Shown piece by piece: positions 47,909 to 58,841 of a stretch of 64,000 nucleotides of DNA. The stretch lies in the NCBI RefSeq assembly GCF_000090795.2, contig NW_003546296.1:164507-228506 (forward strand), read 5' to 3'. Under the pieces are notes generated by a model. That model made no database searches, had not been told where the DNA came from, and was given only the letters and a program-made list of their open reading frames with translations. Made by a program: the position numbers and the translations under genes. The DNA is from Amphimedon queenslandica (Eukaryota; Porifera; Demospongiae; Haplosclerida; Niphatidae). Each line of letters starts with the position of its first letter. Position 1 is the first letter of the stretch.

Positions 47909-48280
47909 GAGAAGGAGCATTTAAAAGTCCTCCATTATTATTATTATTATTATTATTAATTACTTATTTTTTCTGCAGAGCAAGAATGAAATCTTTCTTC
48001 ATTTAGTTAAAAATAAGTTTAAGATTTTTTCCCAATAAGTAATTGTTATAATTATTATTATAATTTTAATTAATATTATAATTGATTTCTGTAAGACTTA
48101 GTACGTTCAGTGTTAGAAAGAGGGAGGGGGGGGAGAGAGGTCAAAGAGGAAAAGAGATTTAAGAACAAACAAACTGATGATTGATACTGCAAAACATAGG
48201 GCTAACCCCAAAGTAGGTGTGGTCAAGCCACACCCACATCTAACTACATGCATGTGTGAGTGACAGTTTTTGTTGATTCA
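47909..48280. other. 3' intergenic region between zinc-finger gene and PHC
   Basis: Convergent genes. AT-rich with (ATT)n at about 47935-47958; nothing else seen. Confidence 0.7.
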
Positions 48281-50511
48281 TCAATCTTCAATTTCTTCGA
48301 TCATCTTTAACAAGTTGACGTGTTCGACTATTTTAAGAGTTGGGCCAAGACGAAGTTTGAGAGTCATTAGCAGGTGGTGATCTTTGACGAGAGAGAGGGC
48401 CCGCCCGTCAATCTCATGTTCCTGAAACTTATCGATGTAAGCTTCGTACCCGAGGAACGTTAAAAACTCTGAGACGTCGTCCACTGACCACTGACGAATT
48501 GTAGAACCAAGAGGATGGGAATAAGCTAAAGGAAAGAAGAATTTATAAAGATAGTATTATAAAAGTGGCTTACGTTCAAAGAAGGAGGAGTTTGGTCTTT
48601 GTTCGCCAGTGGCTACCTAAAAGAACATGTACAAGGTAATGTATCAGGATATGTCGTAAAATTGGGAATGTTTTACAGGAATTTTTTGAAAAAAAGCAAA
48701 GGCTATAGTTATTGCTTTTTTCTGCTAATGGCAACAAATCAGCTAGCTTTCCACACAACATAAGAACATGTATGAGCATCAGAAAATTTTTGGCAAAATT
48801 TTGGAGCAACTTAAAAAATTCATAAAAATCCAATTTTGATCGGAATCAGCTCAAACTTTCTACACAACATAAGAACATGTATATGTATCAGGGAATGTTA
48901 TAAAAATTGAAAATTTTCTACTTTTCATTTTGAGCTAAATTTGGCCCGAGACCATGTACTATATAGTACAGGGAATTTTATCCGATTTTAGAGCAACTTT
49001 AAAAATTCGTAAAAAATCCAATCTTGATCGGAATCAGCTCAAACTTTCTACACAACATAAGAACATGTATATGTATCAGGAAATGCTATAAAAATTGAGA
49101 ATTTTCTACTTTTCAATTTTGGCAAAATTTGGCCCGAGACCATGTACTATAGTACAGGGACTTTTATCGAATTTTGGAGCAATTTTAAAAATTTGTAAAA
49201 AATCCAATTTTAATCGGAATCAGCTCAAATTTTTCATGCAACAAAAAAAACATGTATATGTATCAGGGAATGTTATAAAAATGGCAAATTCTCTCCTCCT
49301 GATTATTATAAAATACACTGAACTATCAGTAATATTTATCCTCACTTGTGTGGTTGGTGTATTGTTAGATGATGGGGTCTTTCTTGCAGGTCTCTTCCTA
49401 TTCTATAAAACATTACAAATAATAACGAAATATTTATTCAATTTTACACACATTGGGTGTGGCCTCAGGAGGCGTGGCATTAGCGGCAGTAGAATAGTAC
49501 GCCAATCGTCTCCTTCTTTCATCCCTAGCACTGGAAGACTGGTGCTGCTGCTGACTGGACTATAAGGGGAAAAGAGATAATCCCACGGTAACAGGGACCC
49601 ATAAGGACATACTTTTCTTGGTTTGGATGAGTTTGGTCTTAGGGTTCGGTGTCTATTAACAAGACCTTGTTTAATAGACATAGCCACGCCCTCTTCATCC
49701 CGCCCATAAGGATAGTATCTCTTCTCAGCACTGTACCTTTTACAACATGTCACAGTGCAAAACCTGAGAAAGAGGGGAGAGAGAGAGAGAGGGGGGAGAG
49801 AGAGAGAGAGGGGGGAGAGAGAGAGAGGGGGGGGAGAGAGAAAGAGAGAGAGGTTTATTATGTACACACAAAATTTTGCTGACAAATAGAAGAAAAAAGG
49901 AATTTTGACAATATCTTGGCACTATATAATACACACCTCCTGCTTGGTGCAAGAAAGTCCTCAATTATGCCGACAGTTCCACAAAACTCGCACCTGGCGT
50001 GACCAGGAGGTAGGGATGGGTCTTCAGGCCTCACAGTTGGGTCTAAATAAATAAATAAAATAAATAAATAAATAAATAAAATGAATAATAAACAAACAAT
50101 AACAATTATCATCAACAACAGGAGAGAAGGGGAGAAAGAGAAAAATACATTTCTCACGCTTTCTAAGTCGAGAGTGATGAGTTGATGAATCCTTCTTCCC
50201 GTATTCATCAGGTATAAAGGACAGTTTACTCTTCTACAAAAAAGAGAGAGAGAGAGATTAAACAGAAGTGTGTACAAAATTATTTAAAATTCCACAAAAG
50301 AATTACATGTATAAAAGGACTATCATGCTATGCAGCAAAAGGTGTAAGAGAGAGAGAGAGTGAGTGTGTTGATATAAAAAGTGCATGGCCTCACGGGAAA
50401 GGGGTTAACGCTCTCCTCAATGACAAAGCCACCAACTACACTGAGTACCTTCTCAGAGCTCTCATCTTTATCGATGATTGTCACCTCTTCTTGACTTTTA
50501 CTGTCTTCCAT
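48281..50511 (-). CDS. PHC2: Polyhomeotic homologue (PRC1 subunit), short form
   Basis: PHC proteins polymerise through their SAM domain and bring PRC1 to chromatin. About eight exons from ATG 50511 (MEDSKSQEEVTI) to stop 48281 show all three family hallmarks in order. The HD1 motif is VGGFVIEESVNPFPV (human HVIEGFVIQEGAEPFPV). The FCS zinc finger is split over two exons: CEFCGTVGIIEDFLAPSRR and FCTVTCCKRYSAEKRY. The C-terminal SAM is WSVDDVSEFLTFLGYEAYID with EIDGRALSLVKDHHLLMTLK and LRLGPTLKIVEHVNLL. The whole protein is about 330 residues, far shorter than vertebrate PHCs (over 800), lacking the Gln/Ser-rich N-terminal part. It is equally related to PHC1, PHC2 and PHC3. An intron between FCS and SAM holds array F. 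Confidence 0.87.
48730..49290 (-). repeat. 186-bp palindromic repeat array F (about 3 units)
   Basis: Inverted relative to array A, in a PHC intron; the leftmost unit is degenerate. A junction near 48953-48970 has the centre TATATA (GTACTATATAGTAC), still palindromic. Confidence 0.93.
49778..49850 (+). repeat. GA-rich simple repeat
   Basis: Interrupted (GA)n and G runs in a PHC intron; on the gene strand a polypyrimidine tract before an acceptor. Similar tracts precede many acceptors in this window. Confidence 0.85.
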
Positions 50512-51405
50512 CTGGAGAGGAGAAGCAAAGAGAGAGAGAGAGGAGAGAGAGAAGCATTAAAACCACTAACTAAACGAGGGGATTTATTTCATAAAGTATA
50601 AACTGAAGAAAAGTCATAATGGAAAGTAAAAATGAAACTATTTTCATCACATATAAAAAGTACAGCCACATTTTTTACATTGTAAAATAATAAAATTTGA
50701 ATTTAAAACACAAAGGCCCCATGCTAAAGGTATCGCCCAATATCAATATATAAAGTTTAAAAATACAAGGATTCTGCAGGCAGGGCAGCATAATTTAAAC
50801 TTAAGATTATGTTATTCTCTAGAGCCAACACAAAGAAACCTCTAACAATAAGCATTGTGCAGTACTTGAACATACTTAAAAATCACTGCGTGTGGAGAGT
50901 ATCTTCAATACTTAGAGGTGTACCCAACTCAAGCAAAGTGGAGTGGAGGACACAATGTAGTTTGAAAATACTTGTCCTAGCAGGGACCAGGCCGTGTATA
51001 GTGCAGAACTAATGAGAGATACTGCGAATATTGCCTCTCCTTGGTGGAGTCTGAGGGAGACTGGAGTCTACAGGGTCTCCTTTCTATGATGAAAAAGAAA
51101 GTTTTTCCTTTGCTGGTTCTGCATGGAGAGAGACTCCAGTACATACACAAGCGAGCTACTGCGCATGCGCAGAAGCTACTTAGCCCCTCCCATTAAAAAC
51201 TTTTGCAGAAAGAATCGTATTTTTTGCAGCTTTTGCTAGCTAAAAATGACTAATTTTTTCTCTTACATTTAAAAAGAGAACAATAAGTGTTGAGTAGTGC
51301 TAGAAAAAGACAATAGATAGAGTGTCAACAAAAATTGAAACAAATGAACACTTTGGGTCATTTTCCGTATTCTAGCACCGTATTCTCTTTACCCTGAAAA
51401 CTGTC
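50512..51405. other. Divergent upstream region PHC / COX6A
   Basis: AT-rich sequence of 894 bp that must hold both promoters. Near 51155-51180 lies CTGCGCATGCGCAG, a perfect NRF1-type palindrome, a common core-promoter element of housekeeping genes. The 67-codon frame at 50809-51012 has no support. Confidence 0.5.
51157..51170. promoter_or_regulatory. NRF1-type palindrome CTGCGCATGCGCAG
   Basis: Perfect 14-bp palindrome matching the NRF1 consensus YGCGCAYGCGCR. NRF1 controls many mitochondrial genes, and the adjacent COX6A is one. It lies about 240 bp before the COX6A ATG and 650 bp before the PHC ATG. Binding in this organism is inferred. Confidence 0.6.
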
Positions 51406-52289
51406 ATGGCGACTGTGTACAGGTCTCTTTTAGTAAGGCGTTGTAAGTAACGGGTCCTTGTTTGTCCTAACCATTTTGTGTTCTTCTAGTCTTCTCTGCC
51501 TACTCCAAGAGGGTCGAGGAGGAGCAGGTGCATGCTGGACAAGTAATGAAGTTGTGGAAAAGAATTGTAAGCTGTTTTTGTTTATCATTATTAAGCCACA
51601 CCCTCATATTGTTGTTGTTGTTTTATTTGTTTATTAGTCGTTGTTTGTTGCAATACCAGCTGTGTCGTATTTAACGTGGAAATTAATAATAAGTGAGTCC
51701 TCAGTCTGTTTTTAAATTCATTTCATCTATTATTATCTTTTTGAGATGTTTGCACACTTAAAAAACCCTTTAATACAAGTGCTTCTTTCTCTTTCTCCAG
51801 CTGAGGAAGGCCATCATGAACAGAGAGAGTACATACCTTGGTCTCACATGAGAATTAGGAATAAAGTAAGAAATATCTTCTTAAATGTCCCACTGCAGTA
51901 AGTGATCTTTCTTTCTCAAGCCGTTTCCTTGGAAAGACAGCGACAAGACTTTATTCCACAATCCATTGACAAATCCTGGACCACCTGAAGAACCCAAAGA
52001 CGAAGAACCTCCAGTTAGTTCCTCCCTCCACTGCATCCATCAACTCTCCTTCCCTTAGGCGACACTTAGCACCAAGTGGATCCAGTCCAAGTGGATAGAG
52101 TATTTGTACGAAGATCCTGAAGAGCGAGACAAAGAGCTGGAGGAACATTTGATAGCGATGCAACGAAAACACGAATTGCATCTTGAATGGAAGAAACTGC
52201 CTCATGAACCAATGCAGCCGATGAACCTGTTCAGAGAGAAGGCAGCCACTCCCGTTAGCAAAGAAGAATTTGTGTATAATACAATATAA
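51406..52289 (+). CDS. COX6A1: Cytochrome c oxidase subunit 6A with C-terminal extension
   Basis: COX6A is a nuclear-coded small subunit of respiratory complex IV in the inner membrane. The ATG at 51406 begins a presequence MATVYRSLLVRRFFSAYSKR. One membrane segment follows (SLFVAIPAVSYLTWKLII), then the diagnostic REYIPWSHMRIRNKPFPW and DKTLFHNPLTNPGPP. These four and a half exons give about 109 residues, the usual length of COX6A. A further exon (about 52062-52289) joins in phase and adds about 76 charged residues (KWIEYLYEDPEERDKELEEH ... SKEEFVYNTI) unlike any COX6A I know. If the last intron (only about 45 bp) is retained, the protein ends 14 residues later. It is convergent with PHB2, 176 bp apart. 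Confidence 0.88.
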
Positions 52290-52301
52290 CTCATAGCATT
52301 C

Positions 52302-52350
<49 letters not shown>
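52302..52350 (+). repeat. (ATT)n microsatellite
   Basis: ATT run between the COX6A and PHB2 stop codons. Confidence 0.95.
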
Positions 52351-52351
<1 letters not shown>

Positions 52352-52465
52352 GTTTTAGAACAATTGATGATAATTATACAGTACAGTATATACAACTACA
52401 ATCAACAAAATTACTAAATTGGACAATTTGTTTTGATTCTTGATACTTTCAACTTGTGACAGCTG

Positions 52466-53859
52466 CTACTTCTTTTTAAGAGAAAACCCGCTACAAAAAA
52501 GGAAAATGTTAGTACACTCATTAAAATAACCAGTATACTCAGTAAATGTTAGTATACTGAAGTATACAAGGTGAGAGGAAGGTCAGACTTACACGTCGTC
52601 AAGGCCAAGATGTGATAAGTTAAGCATTAAAGTCTCAGCATTTAAATACACTCTATTCTGAGAACTAGAAATCTACAAATACCATCACCAATCATCAATA
52701 AAAAAGAACTTTATGTAACGTTAGCATTTAACTTACGACACTAGCAATAGCTTGGGCCGCACGAATCTTACGTAGCTTTAGAAACCCAGGGTTCTGAGAT
52801 AAAGACATACCTAAGTAAATCCCAGTCAAGGATAATTTCAAGTAACTTTTTTTGTAAACAATTATTTTTAAAATAAGGATATCATGTGGGCAGCTTGAGC
52901 CTCTCCTTCAGCTCGAACCATTTTCTCCTGACGCTCCTGCTTTGCTTTTTCAACTACAAATTGAGCTCTCTGTGCCTCCTGCTGTGCCACCTGCTTAGAC
53001 TCTACAGCAGCCGCATACTCACGACTGAAGCTAAGATCAGTCTAAAGAATGAGAGAGAGATGAGAACCATGTTCAAACTTATCTAATACGCACCAGCGAG
53101 ACGTCATCAAGTATTATATTGAAGTCTTTGGCACGTTCAGTTAGATTTTCCTTTACTAAAGAGCTTACCTAAAGAATTAATAAAAACTTTAAAAAGTACT
53201 TAAATAATAACAAACATTAGCTCGCTGGGTTATCAGCTGTGATGCATTAAATTGAGCTACGACTGCCTTTAACACCTGAAAAGAAAAAAACTCAAGCCCT
53301 GTCCATAACCACACCCACCTCGTTACATATAGATGGCAGTACCCTCTCGCTATAGTCAAGACCTAACTGCCTGTACAGGTTAGGGAGGCGACTGGCCTCC
53401 GGCCTGTAGAGAACCCTCAGACCAATGTTCACCATCTGAAGGTCTTTACTGCCAGTCGGGGACTGGAGGAGCTTAGGACGTGCTCTTATCTCGTAAAATA
53501 TCGGCCACTGGAACCAAGGCACCCTGGGGGGCGGGGGCAATATAATATTAAATACCGGAGCCACCCACGCATTGTGTGGGCGTGAACTCAAATTAATATT
53601 CATTAATAATTATAATTATTGTTACCTAAAGTGAAGTCCCTCGGTTTTAACATCTTCTTGTACTCCTGTTAATCTACTAAACATTACTGCTCTGTATCCT
53701 CCTTCCACTAGAGAGATAATAAAGGTTTATATTTAAGATGGCTACTTCATACAATGTCTTACCCGTATACACTGATTGATAGAGTCCATATCCTAACGCA
53801 ACTGCTACTGCAATGACTCCTGAACCTTTACTTGAAGCTTGAATGAATCGAGCAGCCAT
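52466..53859 (-). CDS. PHB2: Prohibitin 2
   Basis: PHB2 forms ring complexes with PHB1 in the inner mitochondrial membrane, acting as a scaffold and mitophagy receptor. Six or seven exons from ATG 53859 ([20 protein letters not shown]) give about 290 residues. The N-terminal membrane anchor ([20 protein letters not shown]) is followed by the PHB domain: [80 protein letters not shown], and the coiled coil [20 protein letters not shown]. It ends SLKKK. The frame is open 16 codons upstream of the chosen Met; the chosen one matches the family length better. DPH5 lies 121 bp upstream on the same strand. Confidence 0.95.
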
Positions 53860-53980
53860 TTCCAACTGGACACGTGTAGAGAAGATCCAGCCACACCTCT
53901 CACCCAATGATGGAACTGACCAATCAAATCACTCAGCTCACATGTCATATTATTTATTAATAATATTATTATTTAAAATA

Positions 53981-55165
53981 TTATTTTTTTGTTGCATTTG
54001 CTACAATTTTTAACATTTTATCCTCCAGAGGGTGTGTCCTTCCTATTATCACTAGTGAGTGTAGTGGTTCTCCTAAGCTCCACCCATTAATGGATCTCAA
54101 CGTATCAACTGCTATCATCTGATTGGTCGAACCAACTCTAGCCACACCTACACACAGTCTGTCTGCATTTAGACCTAAGAAATTAATTCAAAATATAACA
54201 AAACTTTAAGTAGCTTACATTTTAAATTGTCTTTTCTTTTTTCAATGGCAGCTAGCAGTTGATCAGCTGCTATATCAACAGTCATGTATCTTGCTGGCTC
54301 GTACTCACGTTTACCTCTACAAGTAAACGATAAATAACCACACCCACAACAATAAACAGGCTCACTTCATTAGTGCATCTATTGATAGCTCCTTCACTTT
54401 AATATCTATTAATATAATGATCATTAATTAATATCTATTAATAATGGTTACCTAGGAGACAGAGGGTGTGAAGTCCACGGAGCAGATTCTCTTCTATTTT
54501 ATCAATAAAACTATCTGGTCTCCAAGAATCAGTCCAATAAGGTATCGAGACTGTTTCTCCGAAATTATACAGCTGCTTTGATAAGGAGACCTAGTTTCAA
54601 TTGGTATTGGTCATTACCTGAAGACCAGAGGCTCCAATGGCATTCATAATGGAAGCATTGTGTATCAGTCTGTAGGGTATGCCCCTCTCGTTAGCTCTGA
54701 TAATGAGATCAGAGTGAGTCGTTGCTCTGTTTGGAACAAAATAATTAATAAAATAGAGAAAAGGAGTAGCACTTACCCCAAAGGATCACCAACGACTAAA
54801 AAAGCAACATCAGCAGTATCAGCTCCATTGAGTATTTCATCTACAGGAAGAGGACAATTAAATATAAATTTAAACTGATTGACAGTACCAGCATGTTCTT
54901 CTACCAGCTCCCTGTCTGCAGGTATGACTGGTCGCTCGTAAAACTTCTCCTGAAAATAAAACACCAAACAGAATGCTCCAATACATGAATATACTTGTAA
55001 ATAAATAAATATTACTGAATAGATTACCAGTTCCTGTACATTCACTCCGGCCAGTATAGACGTGTATGCTTCCAAATAGACCCTACTCGCCTTCTTGATC
55101 ACCTCAAGGCCTCTCACAGTAACATCAGTAACTTCTCCAAGCCCAAGACCAACGAGGTACAGCAT
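53981..55165 (-). CDS. DPH5: Diphthine methyl ester synthase
   Basis: DPH5 methylates the modified histidine of elongation factor 2 with SAM during diphthamide synthesis. Exons read in phase from ATG 55165 ([20 protein letters not shown]) through [58 protein letters not shown] (SAM-binding loop GDPL), [51 protein letters not shown] and [14 protein letters not shown]. It ends KIVANATKK. Length about 275 residues, near the usual 285. All conserved blocks of the tetrapyrrole-methylase fold are present. It shares a 129-bp divergent promoter with SRPRB. Confidence 0.95.
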
Positions 55166-55294
55166 GGCTAATCAAAGTAGGCGTGGCTCATTATAAATTA
55201 TTTTCGTGAGTAGGCGGGAGATTTGCCGGGAAATTTTCGCGGGAAAATTAAAAATCCCTTTCTTGCGTAGCCCCTCCCCTCATTGATGCCCACA
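55166..55294. promoter_or_regulatory. 129-bp divergent promoter DPH5 / SRPRB
   Basis: The two ATGs are 129 bp apart on opposite strands. The interval contains a GC-rich part (TTTCGCGGGAAAATT near 55237-55250, similar to an E2F site TTTCGCGC/GGGAAA) and no TATA box. Confidence 0.6.
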
Positions 55295-56313
55295 ATGGAG
55301 CCATTGGCCATTGGGATTGCTCTTCTTGTCATTATAATAAGTTCTTTAGGTAAGAGAACATTCTATTGATTGAATCAGCCCCTTCTTCTTAGTATTTGCT
55401 TGTTTTTGTCTGCGGGGGAGGTCCAAAGGTCGTGTAGTTTGTCTCCTGGGACTCAGCAACAGTGGAAAGACACTTCTCTTCATGAGAGTGAGCAGCTGGC
55501 ATTATATTTAATGTATTTTATGAATATTTACTTCTAGCTGGTTAGTGGCGGTTTTGCACGTACGCAGACCTCCATGAAAGAAAACAAAGCAAATTATTCC
55601 ATCACAACCAAAGTACATTTTATTGATTTTATGATCAGTTCCATTTGGCTCCTTTTCTCTAGAAAGGTTCTACTACCGAAATAGACTTGGTAGATGTTCC
55701 TGGAGACGAGCGAATTAGACAAAGAGTATTCCAGCAGTACATTGAAGCACTTTTGTAAGGATCAATTTAATGTTGTTCCTCCTGTACTGCTGTTTTTTGT
55801 TTTAAAAGAGGTGTGGTCATACTCATTGATAGCGTTAATTTTCAATCAAGGGATGTAGCTCATTTATTAATTGATTTATTATCCGAACCAAGGGTTAACC
55901 GGAAAAGGATTCCAATCATCATTGCTTGTAATAAACAAGGTAGGCGGGGCTTTAGTTTTATTAATTAATTAATTTTATTTTTTAAAGATTTAGCTTTGGC
56001 ATCAAGTGCTGAAGACATACGAACGAAACTAGAAAATGAAATGTAAGTTGAAAATTGAAAATCATTTTTTAATGTTGTTATTTTTTGTAGAACTCAAATA
56101 TTAACAAGTCAATCGGTAAAATTATCTTCCCTTGATCAAAGCAAAGAAAGAAAGAAAGTCGAATTACTCAGAAATGATGAGCAAACCTTCTCCTTTGAGG
56201 ATTCACCAAATAATATAACAATAACATCTTGCAGTGCCAGGGGAACTGGAGATGAGAGTAGTTGTACTCCAGAAATTGAAGATGTCACCAGCTGGTTGAA
56301 CACTCTGCAGTAA
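55295..56313 (+). CDS. SRPRB: Signal recognition particle receptor subunit beta
   Basis: SRPRB is the membrane-anchored small GTPase that holds SRP receptor alpha at the ER. The ATG at 55295 gives an N-terminal membrane segment (MEPLAIGIALLVIIISSLVF) and then the GTPase core: LLGLSNSGKTLLFMRLV (P-loop), the Thr of switch I, DLVDVPGDERIR (G3; family-typical DxPGH/D), VVILIDSVNFQSRDVAHLLI, IIIACNKQD (G4) and ITSCSARG (G5, family-typical SA/SC). Seven exons, about 235 residues, normal for the family. Several introns are only about 50 bp. Confidence 0.94.
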
Positions 56314-56439
56314 TAGCCTGTGTTCTATTAATAGCTCATGTTCTATTAATAGCTTATGTTCTATTAATAGCCTGTTAAATATTAAGAATGTAAATACCTA
56401 GTTTTCAGATAACTCATATTCAATAAAATAAACCAAAAT

Positions 56440-57232
56440 TAACTCAAAATCATTACATAAGAACATGTATTTTGTATTAGAAAATATCATAAAAATTGAG
56501 AATTCTCCACTTTTCATTTTTGGGAAAATTTGATCCGAGACCATGTACTATAGTACAGGGACTTTTTTCTGATTTTGGAGTAACTTCAAAGGCCCGTAAA
56601 AAGTCCAGATTTGATCAGAATCAGTTCAAACTTTCTACACAACAAAAGAACATGTATTTGTATTAGAAAATATTTAAAAAATTGAGAATTCTCAAATTTT
56701 TATTTTTTGCAAAATTTGGCCCGAGACCATGTACTATAATACAGGGACTTTTGTCCGATTTTGGAGCAACTTTAACAGCTCGTAAAAAGTCCAGATTTGA
56801 TCGGAATCAGTTCAAACTTTCTATGCAACATAAGAACATGTATGCATATTAGAAAGTATCATAAAAATTGAGAATTCTCCACTTTTCATTTTTGGCAAAA
56901 TTTGGCCCGAGACCATGTACTATAGTACAGGGACTTTTTTCTGATTTTGGAGTAACTTCAAAGGCCTGTAAAAAGTCCAAATTTGATCAGAATCAGTTCA
57001 AACTTTCTACACAACATAAGAAATGTATCCGTATTAGAAAATATCATAAAAATTGAGAATTCTCAAATTTTTATTTTTTGCAAAATTTGGTCCGAGACCA
57101 TGTACTATAGTACAGGGACTTTGTCCGATTTTGGAGTAACTTTAAATGTTCATAAAAAATCCAAATTTGATCGGAATCAGCTCAAACTTTCTACACATCA
57201 CAAGTACAGGTATATGTATTAGAAAATAAAGA
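56440..57232 (-). repeat. 186-bp palindromic repeat array G (about 4 units)
   Basis: Inverted relative to array A, intergenic between SRPRB and PEX14. Units share a private variant (GTAAAAAGTCCAGATTTGAT in two units, GTCCAAATTTGATC in others) absent from other arrays, again showing local spread. Confidence 0.93.
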
Positions 57233-57309
57233 ATACATGTAGTAGAAAAACCTGAATTTATTGAGTGGGTGTGGTTAATTATTTATTCATTGTGGGTGTG
57301 GTTTGGCAC

Positions 57310-58741
57310 ATGGCAGCAATGAGTTCAGAAAGTACTTCAGCTGCTAGTTCTCCTGAGGTTAATGGAGCTTCAACAGATCCAATTAAAGGTTCATTTGTTC
57401 CTCGTGACTCGTCTTACAGTGAATTCATGAGGAGGTTACTGCCTGAGAGACAGAAATTGGTATGTAGTCAATGAAATTATCAGATCTACTATTATTAAAT
57501 GACAACTGAGGCATTTTATTTTTAGTTAGATATTGCTGTTAAATTTCTCATAAATCCAAGAGTCGTTAACAGTAATGACGATGATAAAATTGCATTTCTA
57601 AACAAAAAAGGTTAAGATAAAAGTGTTATAATTTTTTTAAGCATGTAATTTATTATTTTTTTTTAATTTTAGGATTAAATGAAGAAGAGATTTATTGGGT
57701 AAGACAAGAAGCTGCTTCAAGACCAGCCCCATCGTTAGCTGTACCAGCCCCTCCCACCTCATTAGCACTGACCACACCTACTCAAGCCACACCTACCCTA
57801 ACTCATCTGGTCATTCGTGGGGTGCTAGTGGGAAGCATGTTTGGAATATTTATATACTGGATCAAAGTAATGATTATAATTAATGGGGTGTGGTTTCATT
57901 AATTAATTGATAGGGTGTGGTTTCAAAGTGGTTTGATAGTTTAAAGGTCCAACAAGAGAGGCATCAAGTGCTGGAGGAAAGAGTTCAAGAAATAAGAACC
58001 ACACTGGAAACTACCAGTAATTAATATTCATTATTATTATTATTATTAGTTAATTAATATTCATTATTATTATTATTATTAGTTAATTAATATTCATTAT
58101 TATTAATTATTTTTTGTAGTGCAAGAACTACAGCAAACCACATTATCTATTAAAGTCAGTAATTATTAATTGATTAATTAATTAATTGTAATTATTAGGT
58201 TTTATTAGAAAGACAGCAGGAGCAAATAACTCAATTATCATCAACACAAGTAACACCAATTAATTATTTAATTATTATTATATTTATTTTATTTCAGTCG
58301 AATGTTGTAGCAAGTAATGAATTGCGTACCATTAATTCAGAACTATCAACGTTAAAGGGCCTTCTATTGAACAGGTAACAGATATTAATCCAGCTGCTAC
58401 CAACACTCATTTTTGGTAGTTGATAATTCTCATTATTTTAATGAAGGTGCTTTGTAACATTCTTGAAGATAAAAATTAAAGAGATATTGTACAATTACGT
58501 TATATTTTCTTATAGACACCAATTTCCTACGCCACAGAAGGATAACCTCAGTTTACCTCCAGGGATACCTTCTTGGCAAAGAAACACTTCACTGCCTCCT
58601 CTTAACACAACTAATGGCAGCTCTAAGGAACAGGAAGAGGCTTCTGGTGATGGAGGGGGAGGAGGAGGAGAATCAAGCACTGGAACAACAGTGCAGCAAA
58701 ACAGCAATAATGATAATAATGATGAAGAAGATGATGATTAA
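57310..58741 (+). CDS. PEX14: Peroxisomal membrane docking protein PEX14
   Basis: PEX14 is the docking site for cargo-loaded PEX5 at the peroxisome membrane. I start at ATG 57310 (MAAMSSESTSAASSPEV). The N-terminal PEX5-binding domain is LDIAVKFLINPRVVNS with FLNKKGLNEEEIYWV, matching human IATAVKFLQNSRV and FLKKKGLTDEEI. A membrane segment (LVIRGVLVGSMFGIFIYWI), a coiled coil (QERHQVLEERVQEIRTTLET) and the diagnostic LSTLKGLLLNRHQFPTPQKD with PPGIPSWQ follow. The C-terminus is Asn/Asp-rich and acidic (NDNNDEEDDD), as in other PEX14s. About 340 residues over eight exons. The BBOX-type gene starts only 100 bp downstream on the same strand. Confidence 0.94.
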
Positions 58742-58841
58742 ATTTAATTATAAAGACTTGTGTATATACAAACATCATGCAAAGCTTTAAAGGGTGGGGC
58801 TGCTAGCTAAGCGTGCTGCGATTTCCTGTGAGCCAAAAACA

